Below, piece by piece: positions 46,410-56,248 of a stretch of DNA of 64,000 bases. Location: positions 17,078 to 81,077 of the forward strand of contig JAUZOD010000013.1 of the NCBI GenBank assembly GCA_030706635.1, in the 5' to 3' direction. Numbering within the stretch: position 1 is the stretch's first letter; every line of letters starts with the position of its first letter. Under the pieces are notes generated by a model that ran no database searches, was not told the DNA's origin, and saw nothing but the letters and a program-made list of their open reading frames with translations. This DNA is from Bacteroidota bacterium. Its GTDB lineage: Bacteria > Bacteroidota > Bacteroidia > Chitinophagales > Chitinophagaceae. A program made the position numbers and the translations under genes.

Positions 46410-48365
46410 TTATCTAGACGTCCAAACATTATTGCTCTCATTATTATCCGGCAGGACTTTATCCGGATCAATGGTCACCGTTTCAATTTTGCGGGTTGAA
46501 GGATAGAAAAATTTCCAGACCGGTCCGTGCATCCACACTTCCACAGGCAACTTTACACGCCCTGTTTTTCCCCCGGTCTCTTTTACCTCCACCGTTACGG
46601 GCATCGGAAGTTGCTCCCGGTTTTCAATGGTAATGATGGCACCGTTGGCTGGACTGGATTCGGGATAATCCACATCCATGACCGCCTGATCTATTCTCCA
46701 GTTGTTGAGAAACCATCCGCGCCAGAACCAATCCAGGGTTTCCCCGCTGTAATTTTCGATCGCATGAAAGAAATCCCACGGCGTTGGATGCTTATATGCC
46801 CAGCTGCTGATATAATAGCGAAAGGCATTATCGAATTTTTCTTCCCCTAAAATTTGTTCCCGTAATAATTCCAGCCCCATGGCCGGTTTGTCGTACGCAT
46901 TCGCGGCCAGATAGCGGGGATTGGTGACATCCGGAATCGTCATGATGCCCTCCGAATAAGGTTGAAAAAACCGCGTGGCCCGCGAACGGTTATGGGGTGG
47001 TTCATAAAATTCACTGTGGTTGAAATTTTTATCGGCTACAGAATTGATGAAGGTGTTGAACCCTTCATCCATCCAGGGATATTTTCTTTCATTGCTTCCG
47101 ACGATCATCGGGAACCAGGTATGACCGAATTCGTGACTGGTTACACCCCACAGGCTTTTTTTCTGACTGAAGGCGCTGCAAAAAACGATTCCCGGATATT
47201 CCATACCGGCAACAGTTCCGGCAACATTCACGGCAACAGGGTAAGGAAATGGAAACCATTTTTTAGAATAATGTTCAATGGCGCCCTTTACAAATTCAGT
47301 CGACCTTTTCCAGCCGGAATCGAGGGCATATTCCGGCGGGTAAACGGACATGGCCAGGGATTTTTTCCCATCCGGAAGGTTGATCCTGGCGGCGTCCCAA
47401 ACAAATGCCGTTGACGCAGCCCAGGCTACATCCCTTGCCCGCTGGCAATGGTAATGCCAGGTCAGCCTGTTTTTACTCCGTTTTCCGGATTGATTTTTTA
47501 CATCCCTTTCGGAACGGATCGTCACCGTTTTATCACTTTTCCGGGCTTCTTCCAATCGGCTCCGTTGTTCTGTACTAAGCACTTCCGAAGGATTCATCAG
47601 TTCGCCGGACGCCACGACGATCTGATTGGGTGCTGTGGTAATGCTGAAGTCATAATTGCCATATTCCAGATAAAATTCTCCGGCTCCGAGGTATGGCAGA
47701 GTATTCCAGCCCTGCACATTGTCGTAAACGCACATGCGCGGATACCACTGGGCGATTTCGTAAACCCAACCGTAGTTTGTTTCCATCCGGCCCATGCGGT
47801 CTGAACCGCGTTCGGGAATGCCAAAACGATATTCTATCCTGATCTTTACGGAATCGCCATGGCCTTTCAACGGCGCAGGCAGCAGGATCTGCATCCGGGT
47901 ATCACTGATGCTATAATTGGCTTTTTCTTCGTGTTCGCCGTTCAGCAAAGCGACGGACTCGATGTCATAACCTCCGTTAAACCCCAGATTCGCATATCGT
48001 CCCCCGGTTACGGCGGTAGCAGCCTGGGCGCGGGAGTCAGGCTTGTAAATATTCTGATCCAGTTGCAACCACAAAAAAGGCAGTTGTTCAGGACTGTTAT
48101 TTCTATAGGTAATGTTCACCGAACCGCTGATCTTTTGATTTACATCATCCAGATCTGCCTTGATGGAGTAGTCAGCCTCGTTTTGCCAGTATTCCGGACC
48201 AGGCGTTCCCGCTGCAGTTCTTATTTCATCCCCGTTGGCAGGATAAAAGATGGGCGCAAAAGCCTCGTGCTGGTCATAGTTTACCGTATCCTGTGAAAAG
48301 AGATTCACACAAATGAAAATAAGGCAACTCATCGTCAGAAACCATCTCTTTATGGGCATTTTCAT
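46410..48365 (-). CDS. Secreted M1-like (gluzincin) metallopeptidase, copy 2
   Basis: 651-aa exported peptidase; signal peptide [12 protein letters not shown]-terminal beta-sandwich with [16 protein letters not shown], catalytic domain with [10 protein letters not shown], zinc site His411-Glu412-x-x-His415 (HEFGH), Glu434 (WMDEGF) and the helical region [25 protein letters not shown]-terminal segment [13 protein letters not shown]. Related to the 40522-42402 peptidase by domain order and motifs but clearly diverged. Start at 48365 (MKMPIKRW); ATG two codons later is equally possible. Closest relatives are M1 peptidases of Bacteroidota whose substrates are unknown. Confidence 0.9.
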   Translation of the reverse strand: MKMPIKRWFLTMSCLIFICVNLFSQDTVNYDQHEAFAPIFYPANGDEIRTAAGTPGPEYWQNEADYSIKADLDDVNQKISGSVNITYRNNSPEQLPFLWLQLDQNIYKPDSRAQAATAVTGGRYANLGFNGGYDIESVALLNGEHEEKANYSISDTRMQILLPAPLKGHGDSVKIRIEYRFGIPERGSDRMGRMETNYGWVYEIAQWYPRMCVYDNVQGWNTLPYLGAGEFYLEYGNYDFSITTAPNQIVVASGELMNPSEVLSTEQRSRLEEARKSDKTVTIRSERDVKNQSGKRSKNRLTWHYHCQRARDVAWAASTAFVWDAARINLPDGKKSLAMSVYPPEYALDSGWKRSTEFVKGAIEHYSKKWFPFPYPVAVNVAGTVAGMEYPGIVFCSAFSQKKSLWGVTSHEFGHTWFPMIVGSNERKYPWMDEGFNTFINSVADKNFNHSEFYEPPHNRSRATRFFQPYSEGIMTIPDVTNPRYLAANAYDKPAMGLELLREQILGEEKFDNAFRYYISSWAYKHPTPWDFFHAIENYSGETLDWFWRGWFLNNWRIDQAVMDVDYPESSPANGAIITIENREQLPMPVTVEVKETGGKTGRVKLPVEVWMHGPVWKFFYPSTRKIETVTIDPDKVLPDNNESNNVWTSR

Positions 48366-48495
48366 ATTTTAAAGGAGCGAAGTTATATTTTTCAACATTT
48401 CCCCCGCCCCCTATTGTGATGGAAGGTCTGTGGATTTAACAGCACGGATTCATTTCCTACGGGGCATTGCCGTATTTTCGCAACGGTTTTGTTGC

Positions 48496-49587
48496 ATGAA
48501 AAAACTGGATTGGTACATACTCCGTAAATTCCTGAGCACCTTTGTGTTTACCATGCTCACCATCACGGTGATTGCCGTGGTCATAGATACCAGCGAAAAA
48601 GCAGATGATTTTGTAAAGTCGGGCCTTAGTTCCTGGGAGATCGTTACGCATTATTTTATTGGTTTTGTGCCCTTTATCATGTCGATGATCTTTCCGCTCA
48701 TGGTATTTATCGCCTGCATTTATTTCAGCTCCAAGATGGCCGGGCAATCCGAATTTATTGCCATTCTGGCTGGTGGTGTACGGTATCCGAGGATGCTGCG
48801 CCCATTCATCGTGGGTGCTGTGCTGCTCAGCCTTTTATACTGGTTTGCCAGCCAGTATTGGGTGCCGAAGGCCAACGAAATCAGGACCAACTTTCAGGCA
48901 ACCTATATTGACCGGAACAGCTCGTATAACAGTGATCCCTACCGGACCAATAATTTTTATCTGCGGGTGAATGCCGGGACCTATGTCGGACTCAAATATT
49001 ATGATACGGCCCGCAAAACGGCCAGCAGTTTTTTTCTTTCCAAGGTTAAAAATGATAAAATTTATTATAATCTCCGTGCAGAGTCCATACGCTGGGATAC
49101 AGCGAAAAAAGACTGGCTGCTCACGGGCATCGTGGAACATACGAATGATGGTTTGAAAGAGACGGCCCGGCTGATTCCGACCATGCATATGAACCTGAAT
49201 GTTCGCCCGGAAGAATTGAGAAGGGATGAATACCTGAAGGATAAATATACCACTCCGGAATTAAAACGGTTTATCAAAATGGAAGAATTGCGGGGCAGTG
49301 AAGGTCTCAATACGTATAAAGAAGAAAGGTATCACCGGGATGCTTCTCCTTTTTCTGTGATCATTTTAACCATCATCGGCGCCGTTATCGCAACCCGTAA
49401 GATACGAGGCGGTAGCGGTTTAAACCTGGCCATCGGATTGGTCATGGCCGCCGTTTTCGTGATCATGGATAAATTCTCCGTGACTTTTGCAACCAAAGGA
49501 AATTTTTCCCCCATGCTTGCAGCCTGGATGCCGAATATTATTTTCGGAATTGTTGCCGGATGGCTGTACTGGAGAGCGCCGAAGTAG
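48496..49587 (+). CDS. LptF/LptG family LPS export permease
   Basis: 363-aa inner-membrane protein of the YjgP/YjgQ family, part of the LptB2FG extractor of lipopolysaccharide. Start at 48496 (MKKLDWYILRKFLSTFVFTMLTI); the longer frame from 48430 adds unconserved residues, and a TATTTTCG box lies at 48472-48479. Three N-terminal and three C-terminal membrane helices flank a periplasmic beta-jellyroll (~125-270). EFIAILAGGVRYPRMLRP and PFSVIILTIIGAVIATRKIRGGSGLNLAIG are characteristic. Whether it is F or G cannot be decided alone. Followed directly by repeat A5. Confidence 0.9.
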   Translation: MKKLDWYILRKFLSTFVFTMLTITVIAVVIDTSEKADDFVKSGLSSWEIVTHYFIGFVPFIMSMIFPLMVFIACIYFSSKMAGQSEFIAILAGGVRYPRMLRPFIVGAVLLSLLYWFASQYWVPKANEIRTNFQATYIDRNSSYNSDPYRTNNFYLRVNAGTYVGLKYYDTARKTASSFFLSKVKNDKIYYNLRAESIRWDTAKKDWLLTGIVEHTNDGLKETARLIPTMHMNLNVRPEELRRDEYLKDKYTTPELKRFIKMEELRGSEGLNTYKEERYHRDASPFSVIILTIIGAVIATRKIRGGSGLNLAIGLVMAAVFVIMDKFSVTFATKGNFSPMLAAWMPNIIFGIVAGWLYWRAPK

Positions 49588-49707
49588 GTTGACCGTTGAC
49601 AGTTGACCGTTGACGGATTTCAGTTGAAACTTTTCGACTGGAATGCGATATTTTCTATGTGTTAATTTACACATAAAGTCCGTCAACCGTCAACCAAACC
49701 GGGTCAA
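49588..49707. repeat. Family A inverted repeat (copy A5), tandem lptF/G-citrate synthase
   Basis: Begins on the base after the permease stop with GTTGACCGTTGACAGTTGAC and closes with CCGTCAACCGTCAACC (49680-49695) and an extra GTCAAC at ~49702. The core carries an insertion of ~30 nt and is matched on the minus strand (GACTTTATGTGTAAATT, then AACTGAAATC). It lies between two plus-strand genes. Confidence 0.85.
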
Positions 49708-49784
49708 CAAACATATCGTTGTAATCATTTGTTCCTACAGCGTGCATGAATTAACTTTAGCCAACTTATCCATGATTATTTCAA

Positions 49785-51116
49785 ATGACCTGTATGACTA
49801 TCAAAGAAAGGTTTAAGATCAAATCCGAAGCCCTCAGTGCGGAAATTAAGGATATTTTAAAAGAACATGGCTCAAAGAAAATCGGGGAAACAACCCTTTC
49901 TCAAATATATGCGGGAATGCGGGGAATGACCGGGCTGGTTACCGAGACCTCATTACTGGATGCGCAGGAAGGTATCCGTTTCCGGGGCTATTCCATACCG
50001 GAAATCCAGGAAAAATTACCCAAGGCACCGGGTTGTCATGAGCCGCTGCCGGAAGGTTTGTTTTTCCTGATGCTGATCGGTGAGCTGCCCGAAGAAAAAG
50101 ATGTGCTGGAGTTAACCGCCAATTGGCAGCGTCGCAGTCACGTGCCCAATCATGTGTTTGATGCCATTGAAGCCCTGCCGGTGGGCACCCATCCGATGAC
50201 GCAATTTGTAATTGCCATCATGGCCCTTCAGACGGAAAGCCAGTTTGCAAAAAAATATGGGGAAGGACTCAATAAAAAAGATTACTGGGATGCCATATTT
50301 GACGATTCCATGAATCTGATCGCCCGGCTTCCCCGGGTGGCTGCGTATATCTATCGGAGAAAGTATAAAAACGGTGATCATATTCAGCCCAATGGCCTGC
50401 TGGACTGGGCTGGCAATTTTGCTCACATGCTGGGCTATCAGGACGATACCTTCCAGGAGTTGATGCGCTTATATATGACCATTCATGCAGACCATGAAGG
50501 GGGCAACGTGAGCGCGCACACCACCCATCTGGTGGGCTCCGCCCTGAGTGATCCTTATCTTAGCCTGGCCGCAGGCATGAACGGCCTGGCCGGGCCGCTG
50601 CATGGCCTCGCCAATCAGGAAGTGATCAAATGGATCCTGGAATTACGGAAAGAATTAAAAACAGATCTGCCCAGCAAAGAACAGATCGTGGAGTATGTTC
50701 AGAAAACACTGAGCGAAGGGAAAGTGGTTCCGGGATACGGGCATGCTGTACTCCGAAAAACAGATCCCCGCTTTACAGCCCAGATGGAATTCGGTAAAAA
50801 ACATTTACCTGACGATCCGCTGGTGCAAACGGTCTGGAATATTTATGAAGCCGTGCCGCCGGTATTGCAATCCGTGGGAAAAATAAAAAACCCATGGCCC
50901 AATGTGGATGCACACAGCGGTGCCCTGCTGGTTCATTTCGGTTTAGTTGAATATGAATTTTATACCGTGCTTTTTGGCGTCAGCCGCGCACTCGGCGTGC
51001 TGGCAAGCCTTTGCTGGGACCGGGCCCTTGGTTATCCTCTGGAAAGGCCCAAATCAGTTACAACCGATTCTGTAAAATTATGGATTGAGGGGAAGGGAGA
51101 GATTTGGGGAGACTAG
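49785..51116 (+). CDS. Citrate synthase, mitochondrial (type I) form
   Basis: 443-aa TCA-cycle enzyme condensing acetyl-CoA and oxaloacetate. All three catalytic segments are visible: [11 protein letters not shown] (His), [16 protein letters not shown] (His) and [10 protein letters not shown] (Asp). [13 protein letters not shown] and the overall sequence are closer to eukaryotic mitochondrial citrate synthase than to the hexameric E. coli enzyme; this form is known in some Bacteroidota. Start ambiguous between 49785 and ATG 49794 ([14 protein letters not shown]). Monocistronic by context. Confidence 0.95.
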   Translation: MTCMTIKERFKIKSEALSAEIKDILKEHGSKKIGETTLSQIYAGMRGMTGLVTETSLLDAQEGIRFRGYSIPEIQEKLPKAPGCHEPLPEGLFFLMLIGELPEEKDVLELTANWQRRSHVPNHVFDAIEALPVGTHPMTQFVIAIMALQTESQFAKKYGEGLNKKDYWDAIFDDSMNLIARLPRVAAYIYRRKYKNGDHIQPNGLLDWAGNFAHMLGYQDDTFQELMRLYMTIHADHEGGNVSAHTTHLVGSALSDPYLSLAAGMNGLAGPLHGLANQEVIKWILELRKELKTDLPSKEQIVEYVQKTLSEGKVVPGYGHAVLRKTDPRFTAQMEFGKKHLPDDPLVQTVWNIYEAVPPVLQSVGKIKNPWPNVDAHSGALLVHFGLVEYEFYTVLFGVSRALGVLASLCWDRALGYPLERPKSVTTDSVKLWIEGKGEIWGD

Positions 51117-51247
51117 GGTGGAAATGGGGTAATGTGCTGATGTGGTAATGTGAAAATGCATTGTGTGCCGGCATAATTAAACTCTAACATCTTTTTTCGG
51201 ATTGTCCTTAATTTCCTCATTAGCACATTTCCACACTAACACATTTG
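51117..51247. repeat. Family B inverted repeat (copy B3), convergent genes
   Basis: Left arm 51117-51159 (GGTGGAAATGGGGTAATG, TGCTGATGTGGTAATGTG), right arm 51217-51247 (CATTAGCACATTTCCACAC then TAACACATTTGC). It starts on the base after the citrate synthase stop and ends 3 bp before the sulfhydrylase stop. The loop shares GTCCTTAATTT with copy B4. Confidence 0.86.
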
Positions 51248-51250
51248 CTC

Positions 51251-52411
51251 CTACAGCGCCTGCACAATATCCTCCAAAATATCCTCCCTGTGCTCCAGTC
51301 CTGCGGAAATGCGTATAAGCCCTGGCGTTATATTTACACTCATTCTTTCTTCCTCGCTTAATTTTCCATGTGTAGTGCTGGCCGGATGAGAGGCTATGCT
51401 GCGGGTATCCCCCAGGTTAGCCGTACGGGAAAGCATTTTCAGATTATCCAGGAATTTTCTTCCGCTTTCCAAGCCGCCTTTCAATTCAAAACACAGCAGG
51501 CCTCCGCCATTGATCATTTGTTTCCTGGCAATTGCGTATTGCGGGTGACTTTCGAGAAAAGGATATTTTAACCAGCTGATGGCCGGATGTTTTTCGAGCT
51601 GTTGTGCCAGGTAGAATGCATTGGAGGTATGGCGTTCCATCCGCACCTCCAGAGTTTCCAGGCTCCTGCTGAGTATCCAGGCGTTAAAGGGAGAAAGTGC
51701 AGGGCCGGTACTGCGGCAAAAAAGATAAATATCATGGATCAGTTTTTTGCTGCCGAGTACCACACCGCCCAATACCCGTCCCTGGCCATCCAGCCACTTC
51801 GTGGCGGAATGGATCACCAGGTCGGCTCCAAACTTTGCGGGGAGCTGACCTATGGGTGTGGCAAAACAATTATCCACGCAGAAAATCAGGTTATGTTTTT
51901 TTGCCAGTTTGCCCACTACTTCCAGGTCAATCAGGTCCAGGCCCGGATTTGTTGGAGTTTCCACAAAAATCATCCGGGTATTGGGCTGTATGGCTTCTTC
52001 CCACTTGCTTAGGTCTCCCGCAGGAGTATAACTGTGGTCTATACCATATTTGGGAAGAATCTTTGTGATGACGCTATGTGTGCTCCCAAAAATGGATCTG
52101 CAGGACAGCAGATGATCCCCCTTCTTTAAAAAGGTCAGAAAGGAAGCGAACACAGCGCTCATCCCCGAAGCTGTGGCAAATCCGGATTCCATTCCTTCCA
52201 GAACACACATGCGATCAGTGAATTCCTGAATGCTGGGATTGGAAAACCGGCTGTAAATATTATCGTCGTTTTCGTCGGCGAATGCGGCACGCATCTCCTC
52301 GGCATTGTCGAAGGAAAAACTGCTCGTGAGGAACAGCGGAGACGAATGCTCCATTTCTTCGGTTTGCTTTATGCGGGTTCTGATGAGCTTGGAAATACGG
52401 TGTAAAGGCAT
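51251..52411 (-). CDS. Homoserine-ester sulfhydrylase (Cys/Met metabolism PLP enzyme)
   Basis: 386-aa PLP enzyme of the trans-sulfuration family (MetZ-like). PLP lysine Lys205 in HSATKWLDGQG; substrate/cofactor segments ENIYSRFSNPS-like NIYSRFSNPS (51-60), VETPTNPGLDL, VDNCFATP and the C-terminal TRSIASHPASTTHGKLSEEER with its substrate Arg loop. With metX 660 bp away it would add sulfide to O-acetyl- or O-succinyl-homoserine to give homocysteine. The paralogous cystathionine synthases share most motifs, so the exact reaction is inference from context. It follows the OsmC gene on the same strand by 86 bp; no SAM riboswitch was recognised there. Confidence 0.88.
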   Translation of the reverse strand: MPLHRISKLIRTRIKQTEEMEHSSPLFLTSSFSFDNAEEMRAAFADENDDNIYSRFSNPSIQEFTDRMCVLEGMESGFATASGMSAVFASFLTFLKKGDHLLSCRSIFGSTHSVITKILPKYGIDHSYTPAGDLSKWEEAIQPNTRMIFVETPTNPGLDLIDLEVVGKLAKKHNLIFCVDNCFATPIGQLPAKFGADLVIHSATKWLDGQGRVLGGVVLGSKKLIHDIYLFCRSTGPALSPFNAWILSRSLETLEVRMERHTSNAFYLAQQLEKHPAISWLKYPFLESHPQYAIARKQMINGGGLLCFELKGGLESGRKFLDNLKMLSRTANLGDTRSIASHPASTTHGKLSEEERMSVNITPGLIRISAGLEHREDILEDIVQAL

Positions 52412-52497
52412 AATTGCGTTTTTTAAGATGATTTTATTGAGCCTGGTGATGAGAAGCCGGCAGGAACCGGATTCAGCTGGGGCTTAGACTGCTGATG

Positions 52498-52920
52498 TCA
52501 AGCGATTATCCGGGTCTCCCACGTTATGATACATCCCGAACCCATCAGTGTGGCGGCAACAGAACAATACTTGTCAATGGACAGGGCGCAGGCCCGTTTT
52601 GCTTTTTCAGGATCTATGATTCCTTTCAATTCGAAAATAATATGAATTTTTTTCCAAAGGGTTGCTTCTTTACCGGATGCTCTTTCCCCATCGATACTGA
52701 TCCGGAATCCGTCCACCGTTTGTTTTTGTTTTTTCAGAATCGAAACAATGTCAATGCCGCTGCAGCCGCCCAGACCCATCAATAACATCTGCATTGGCCG
52801 GATGCCAAAGTCATGGCCGCCACTTTCCGGACTGGAATCCATCTGTACCCTGTGGCCGGTAGCGTCGGTTCCTTCAAACCCGAAATCGTTGCTAACCCGG
52901 ATCACTTCTACATGGGCCAT
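52498..52920 (-). CDS. OsmC/Ohr family peroxiredoxin-like protein
   Basis: 140-aa protein with the two conserved cysteines of the OsmC fold: Cys53 in GLGGCSGIDIV and Cys119 in DKYCSVAATL. RPMQMLLMGLGGCSGIDIVSILKKQKQ is the core helix. OsmC/Ohr members reduce organic hydroperoxides; this YhfA-like subgroup is less characterised. Start at 52920 (MAHVEVIRV), 15 bp after a TATCTTTGC promoter box. It lies upstream of the sulfhydrylase, which suggests a link of thiol metabolism and oxidative defence. Confidence 0.9.
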   Translation of the reverse strand: MAHVEVIRVSNDFGFEGTDATGHRVQMDSSPESGGHDFGIRPMQMLLMGLGGCSGIDIVSILKKQKQTVDGFRISIDGERASGKEATLWKKIHIIFELKGIIDPEKAKRACALSIDKYCSVAATLMGSGCIITWETRIIA

Positions 52921-52934
52921 AAATGAATATTTTT

Positions 52935-52943
52935 GCAAAGATA
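52935..52943 (-). promoter_or_regulatory. -7 box of the osmC-like gene
   Basis: TATCTTTGC on the minus strand is a perfect TAnnTTTG box 14 bp upstream of the ATG at 52920. Just beyond it begins repeat B4, which occupies the -33 position. Confidence 0.5.
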
Positions 52944-52950
52944 ATTCTTC

Positions 52951-53046
52951 TTAATGTGGAAATGTGCTGATGTGCTAATGTGTAAATGGAAACCAGTCCT
53001 TAATTTGCACATTAGCACATTTCCACATTAGCACATTTCCACATAA
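52951..53046. repeat. Family B inverted repeat (copy B4), divergent osmC/metX
   Basis: Left arm 52951-52988 (AATGTGGAAATGTGCTGATG, TGCTAATGTGTAAATG), right arm 53003-53046 with CACATTAGCACATTTCCAC twice. Its outer ends touch or overlap the -7 boxes of both divergent genes (52935-52943 and 53044-53052). Confidence 0.9.
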
Positions 53047-53052
53047 TTTTGC
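53044..53052 (+). promoter_or_regulatory. -7 box of metX at the edge of repeat B4
   Basis: TAATTTTGC begins within the last bases of the B4 right arm and lies 24 bp before the metX ATG. The -33 region would therefore be repeat arm sequence, and no TTG is present there. Confidence 0.5.
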
Positions 53053-53076
53053 ATACAAAAATTTTGAATCCGGAGC

Positions 53077-54090
53077 ATGGAGGAATTTCACCTTGATCAG
53101 CCTTTCCGGCTGGAAAATGGCCAGGTACTGGCCAGCATTAAGATCGCTTACCATACCTACGGCCAACTGAATGATAATGCAGATAATGCAGTGTGGATCT
53201 GCCATGCCCTTACGGCTAATTCCGACGTAACCCGCTGGTGGCCAGGCATGGTGGGAGAAAACCACATCGTGAATCCGCGCACTCATTTTATTGTTTGCGC
53301 TAATATTCTGGGATCCTGTTACGGCACTTCGGGCCCTCTGAGCAACAATCCGGACACGGGTAATATCTATTTCAGCGATTTCCCGGCCGTAACCATCCGC
53401 GATATGGTCCGGGCGCATATACTGCTCCGTCAGCACCTGGGAATCCGCCAGATAGCCATGATGATGGGTGGCAGTATGGGTGGTTACCAGGCTTTGGAAT
53501 GGTGTGTGATGGAGCCGGATATTGTCAGGGATCTTTTTCTCATCGCAACATCTGCTGCAGAAACTGCCTGGGGCGTTGCCATACATACGGCGCAGCGGCT
53601 TGCCATCGAAGCGGATTCCTCATGGAAAAATAAGAATGAAGATGCGGGGGCTGCGGGATTGAAAGCAGCCCGGGCCATTGGTATTCTCACTTACCGGAAT
53701 TATACCATCATGAAGGAAAAGCAATCGGACCCGGACACAGAAAAACTGGACGGTTACCGGGCTTCTTCCTATATGCACTACCAGGGTGATAAGCTAGCCC
53801 GGCGGTTCAACGCCTACAGTTACTGGCTGCTGACCAAGGCCATGGATACCCATAATATTTCGCGCGGCAGGGGTGGCGATCTTAAAAAAGTTCTCTCTTC
53901 CATGCGGCAAAGGACGCTGATCATCGGGATCACGAGTGATATCCTATGCCCGGTGGACGAGCAGAAATTCATTGCCGACTATATTCCGGATTGCGCCATG
54001 GTGACCATTGATTCCATCTATGGGCACGATGGTTTCATGGTAGAATCGGAAAAAGTGGGGGATTGTTTGAGAAGGTGGATGAAAAAGTAA
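53077..54090 (+). CDS. metX: Homoserine O-acetyltransferase
   Basis: 337-aa alpha/beta-hydrolase-fold enzyme activating homoserine with acetyl-CoA at the start of methionine synthesis. Catalytic Ser133 (GGSMGG), Asp288 (ITSDILCP) and His317 (YGHDGF). Family hallmark ANILGSCYGTSGP at 75-87. MetX proteins may use succinyl-CoA instead; the deciding residue was not resolved. Pairs functionally with the sulfhydrylase on the other side of the OsmC gene. Start at 53077 (MEEFHLDQPFRLENGQVL). Confidence 0.93.
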   Translation: MEEFHLDQPFRLENGQVLASIKIAYHTYGQLNDNADNAVWICHALTANSDVTRWWPGMVGENHIVNPRTHFIVCANILGSCYGTSGPLSNNPDTGNIYFSDFPAVTIRDMVRAHILLRQHLGIRQIAMMMGGSMGGYQALEWCVMEPDIVRDLFLIATSAAETAWGVAIHTAQRLAIEADSSWKNKNEDAGAAGLKAARAIGILTYRNYTIMKEKQSDPDTEKLDGYRASSYMHYQGDKLARRFNAYSYWLLTKAMDTHNISRGRGGDLKKVLSSMRQRTLIIGITSDILCPVDEQKFIADYIPDCAMVTIDSIYGHDGFMVESEKVGDCLRRWMKK

Positions 54091-54094
54091 ACAG

Positions 54095-55540
54095 TTAATT
54101 TCCCAACGTCAGTTTGCCCTGATAGTAATCCAGGATCTTGGTTCTGAAAATATAATTATACCGCGATGCCGTGAGGTTGATGTTGGCCTGGTCCACATGG
54201 TTCTTCGCGATTACATAGTCTACCGACGTGATCACGCCGTTGTTAAAACGGATCTCGGCCGTGCGGAAGGATTCCTCAAAAGCCTTTACCTGATCCATAA
54301 ATCCTTTATACTGACCATAAGCCTGATTCATGTTCTGCCAGGCCTGCTCCACCTGTTGCTGCAACTGATTCCGGGATGCATTGGCAGTGATTTTCGCATA
54401 CTGCAAATTGATCTTCTGCGATTTGATGTTGTTCCGGGCACTTAAATAATTTAATATGGGAACAGTAAGGGTCAGGCCGATGGCTTCATAGCGGTTGTTT
54501 TTGAATTGGTCTCCAAAACCGATCTTCTGTTGCTGTTTTGCAATGGTGTTCACATCATATTGGGATCCTCCGATATTTACGAATTCCCCGGTAGGCGTTG
54601 TAAAATCAGTTCCATTGATTCCGGCGGTCGCAATGCTGTTATAATTTGAATTTACACTGCCAAAAAATGAAAGGGTAGGGAATAATTTACCTCTGGCGGC
54701 GGCAATGCCCTTTTCGTATGACCGTACACGCAGGTCGTTGGCCTTGATATTGGGTATGATCTGCAGTGCCGATTGGAAAATACTATCTGAGCCGATTCCG
54801 TATTCCAGGGTGTTTGCATCCAGCGCAACCGTTTCGTAAGTAGCATCCTTCTGATAAGGCACATTGAGAAGGCCAAACAGGGCCACTTTGGCATTTTCCA
54901 GATTACTGACAGCATTTACAACATTTACCTGGTCACTGGCGTATTGGCCCTTCAGGTCGTACAATGTGGCTGGCGCGATGGCGCCTGCACGGTTCTGGAT
55001 TTCCAGGCGTTCCACCTGTTTGGCATCCACGTCGGCCTGCCGGCGGGCAATATCGAGCTGGTCCTGGTTGTTCAGCACCATCAGGTAGTCCAGGATCACG
55101 TCGAGTGTAATATTATCTTTAAACTGTTGAAGGTCCATTTTACTGGCATCATAATACAGGGCAGCCTGGCGAATACCGTTTTGCACGCTTAATCCGCTGA
55201 ATAGGTTCAGGGACGCACTTACGCCGTAATTTCCCGAATTGTATTGCTGGTTAACATAGCTGTTGTTGAAATTATTGATGCTCCTTCCGTAATTGATACC
55301 CTGGGAGCCACTCGCATTGATGGTGGGCAGTATATAGTCTTTGGCCTGCTTAAACTGAAGACCATTGGCCTGCATTTGGATCTCACTTTGCTTCACCTGC
55401 AGGTTGTTCCGGATGGCCAGATCAACACATTGCTTCAGGTTCAGCGCGCGCACACTGCTGTCCTGGCCAAAGCCACTGTGATAACAGGTGATGCCGGCAA
55501 AAAATATCCAGATACGAATCTGCTTCATTGTGGTGATCAT
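54095..55540 (-). CDS. TolC-family outer-membrane efflux protein
   Basis: 481-aa trimeric outer-membrane channel subunit. Signal peptide (IRIWIFFAGITCYHSGFGQ), then two repeated coiled-coil/outer-membrane halves: LKQCVDLAIRNNLQVKQSEI (OEP motif) and KINLQYAKITANASRNQLQQQVEQAW. Gly/Asn/Tyr-rich strands lie between. It starts in a 4-bp ATGA overlap with the upstream ATPase gene, so it is translationally coupled and belongs to the exporter operon as the exit duct. Length normal for TolC (~450-490). Confidence 0.92.
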   Translation of the reverse strand: MITTMKQIRIWIFFAGITCYHSGFGQDSSVRALNLKQCVDLAIRNNLQVKQSEIQMQANGLQFKQAKDYILPTINASGSQGINYGRSINNFNNSYVNQQYNSGNYGVSASLNLFSGLSVQNGIRQAALYYDASKMDLQQFKDNITLDVILDYLMVLNNQDQLDIARRQADVDAKQVERLEIQNRAGAIAPATLYDLKGQYASDQVNVVNAVSNLENAKVALFGLLNVPYQKDATYETVALDANTLEYGIGSDSIFQSALQIIPNIKANDLRVRSYEKGIAAARGKLFPTLSFFGSVNSNYNSIATAGINGTDFTTPTGEFVNIGGSQYDVNTIAKQQQKIGFGDQFKNNRYEAIGLTLTVPILNYLSARNNIKSQKINLQYAKITANASRNQLQQQVEQAWQNMNQAYGQYKGFMDQVKAFEESFRTAEIRFNNGVITSVDYVIAKNHVDQANINLTASRYNYIFRTKILDYYQGKLTLGN

Positions 55541-56217
55541 TTATTTGTCTCTGTTTTTTCGATTCGCCCGTCAAGCAGGTGAATGATCCGCTTTCCGTAT
55601 CCGGCATTTTTTTCAGCGTGTGTTACCTGGATGATCGTTACACCGTCCTGCTGATTGAGTTTGGTGAACAATTCCATGATCTCCTCACCCTGTTTGGAAT
55701 TCAGGTTTCCCGTGGGCTCATCGGCCAGGATCAGTTTGGGTTTGGCTACCAGGGCGCGGGCAATGCCCACGAGTTGCTGCTGGCCGCCGGACAACTGGGT
55801 GGGGAATAAATCTTTTTTACCCACCATCTGGAACCGGTCAAGTATATCAGCTACGATGGCCCTGCGTTCTGATGATTTGATATCCTGGTAAATCAACGGG
55901 GTCTCAATATTTTCATATACCGTGAGCTCATCGATCAGATGATAGGCCTGAAAAACGAATCCGATATGTGTCTTGTATAAGTTGGATCTTTGTTTTTCCT
56001 TCAGTTTATACACTTCGGTTTCAAAAAACTGGTATTCGCCTTCCGACGGGTTATCCAGCATTCCGATGATGTTTAATAACGTGGACTTTCCCGATCCTGA
56101 AGGCCCCATAATGGAAATGAATTCCCCTTCCGCTATGTTGAGATTGATATCCTTCAGAATGAAATTCCGGATATTTCCAATGTTAATCCATTTTGAAAGA
56201 TGCGCTATTTTGATCAT
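55537..56217 (-). CDS. FtsE/MacB-type ABC ATPase with altered signature and D-loop (exporter ATPase 2)
   Basis: 226-aa ATPase; start at 56217 ([10 protein letters not shown]), because upstream in-frame codons translate repeat A6. Walker [10 protein letters not shown] (38-46), Q-loop [14 protein letters not shown], Walker [11 protein letters not shown]-loop VTHAEK. Two unusual positions: the signature is LSGGQQQLV (Leu149 where relatives have Arg), and the D-loop reads GNLNS (Asn173 for Asp). The sister ATPase at 58816 has the normal GQQQRV and GNLDS. It may be a catalytically weak partner in a heteromeric ATPase pair (inference). Confidence 0.92.
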   Translation of the reverse strand: MIKIAHLSKWINIGNIRNFILKDINLNIAEGEFISIMGPSGSGKSTLLNIIGMLDNPSEGEYQFFETEVYKLKEKQRSNLYKTHIGFVFQAYHLIDELTVYENIETPLIYQDIKSSERRAIVADILDRFQMVGKKDLFPTQLSGGQQQLVGIARALVAKPKLILADEPTGNLNSKQGEEIMELFTKLNQQDGVTIIQVTHAEKNAGYGKRIIHLLDGRIEKTETNK

Positions 56218-56248
56218 GCTTGATATTTTTGTCAGGTTTTGATAATTG

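Noticed and set aside
52412..52497. Possible SAM riboswitch in front of the homoserine-ester sulfhydrylase
   Set aside because: The 86-bp spacer has only a small CCGG-TTCCTG-CCGG hairpin. I find no S-box core or SAM-II elements.
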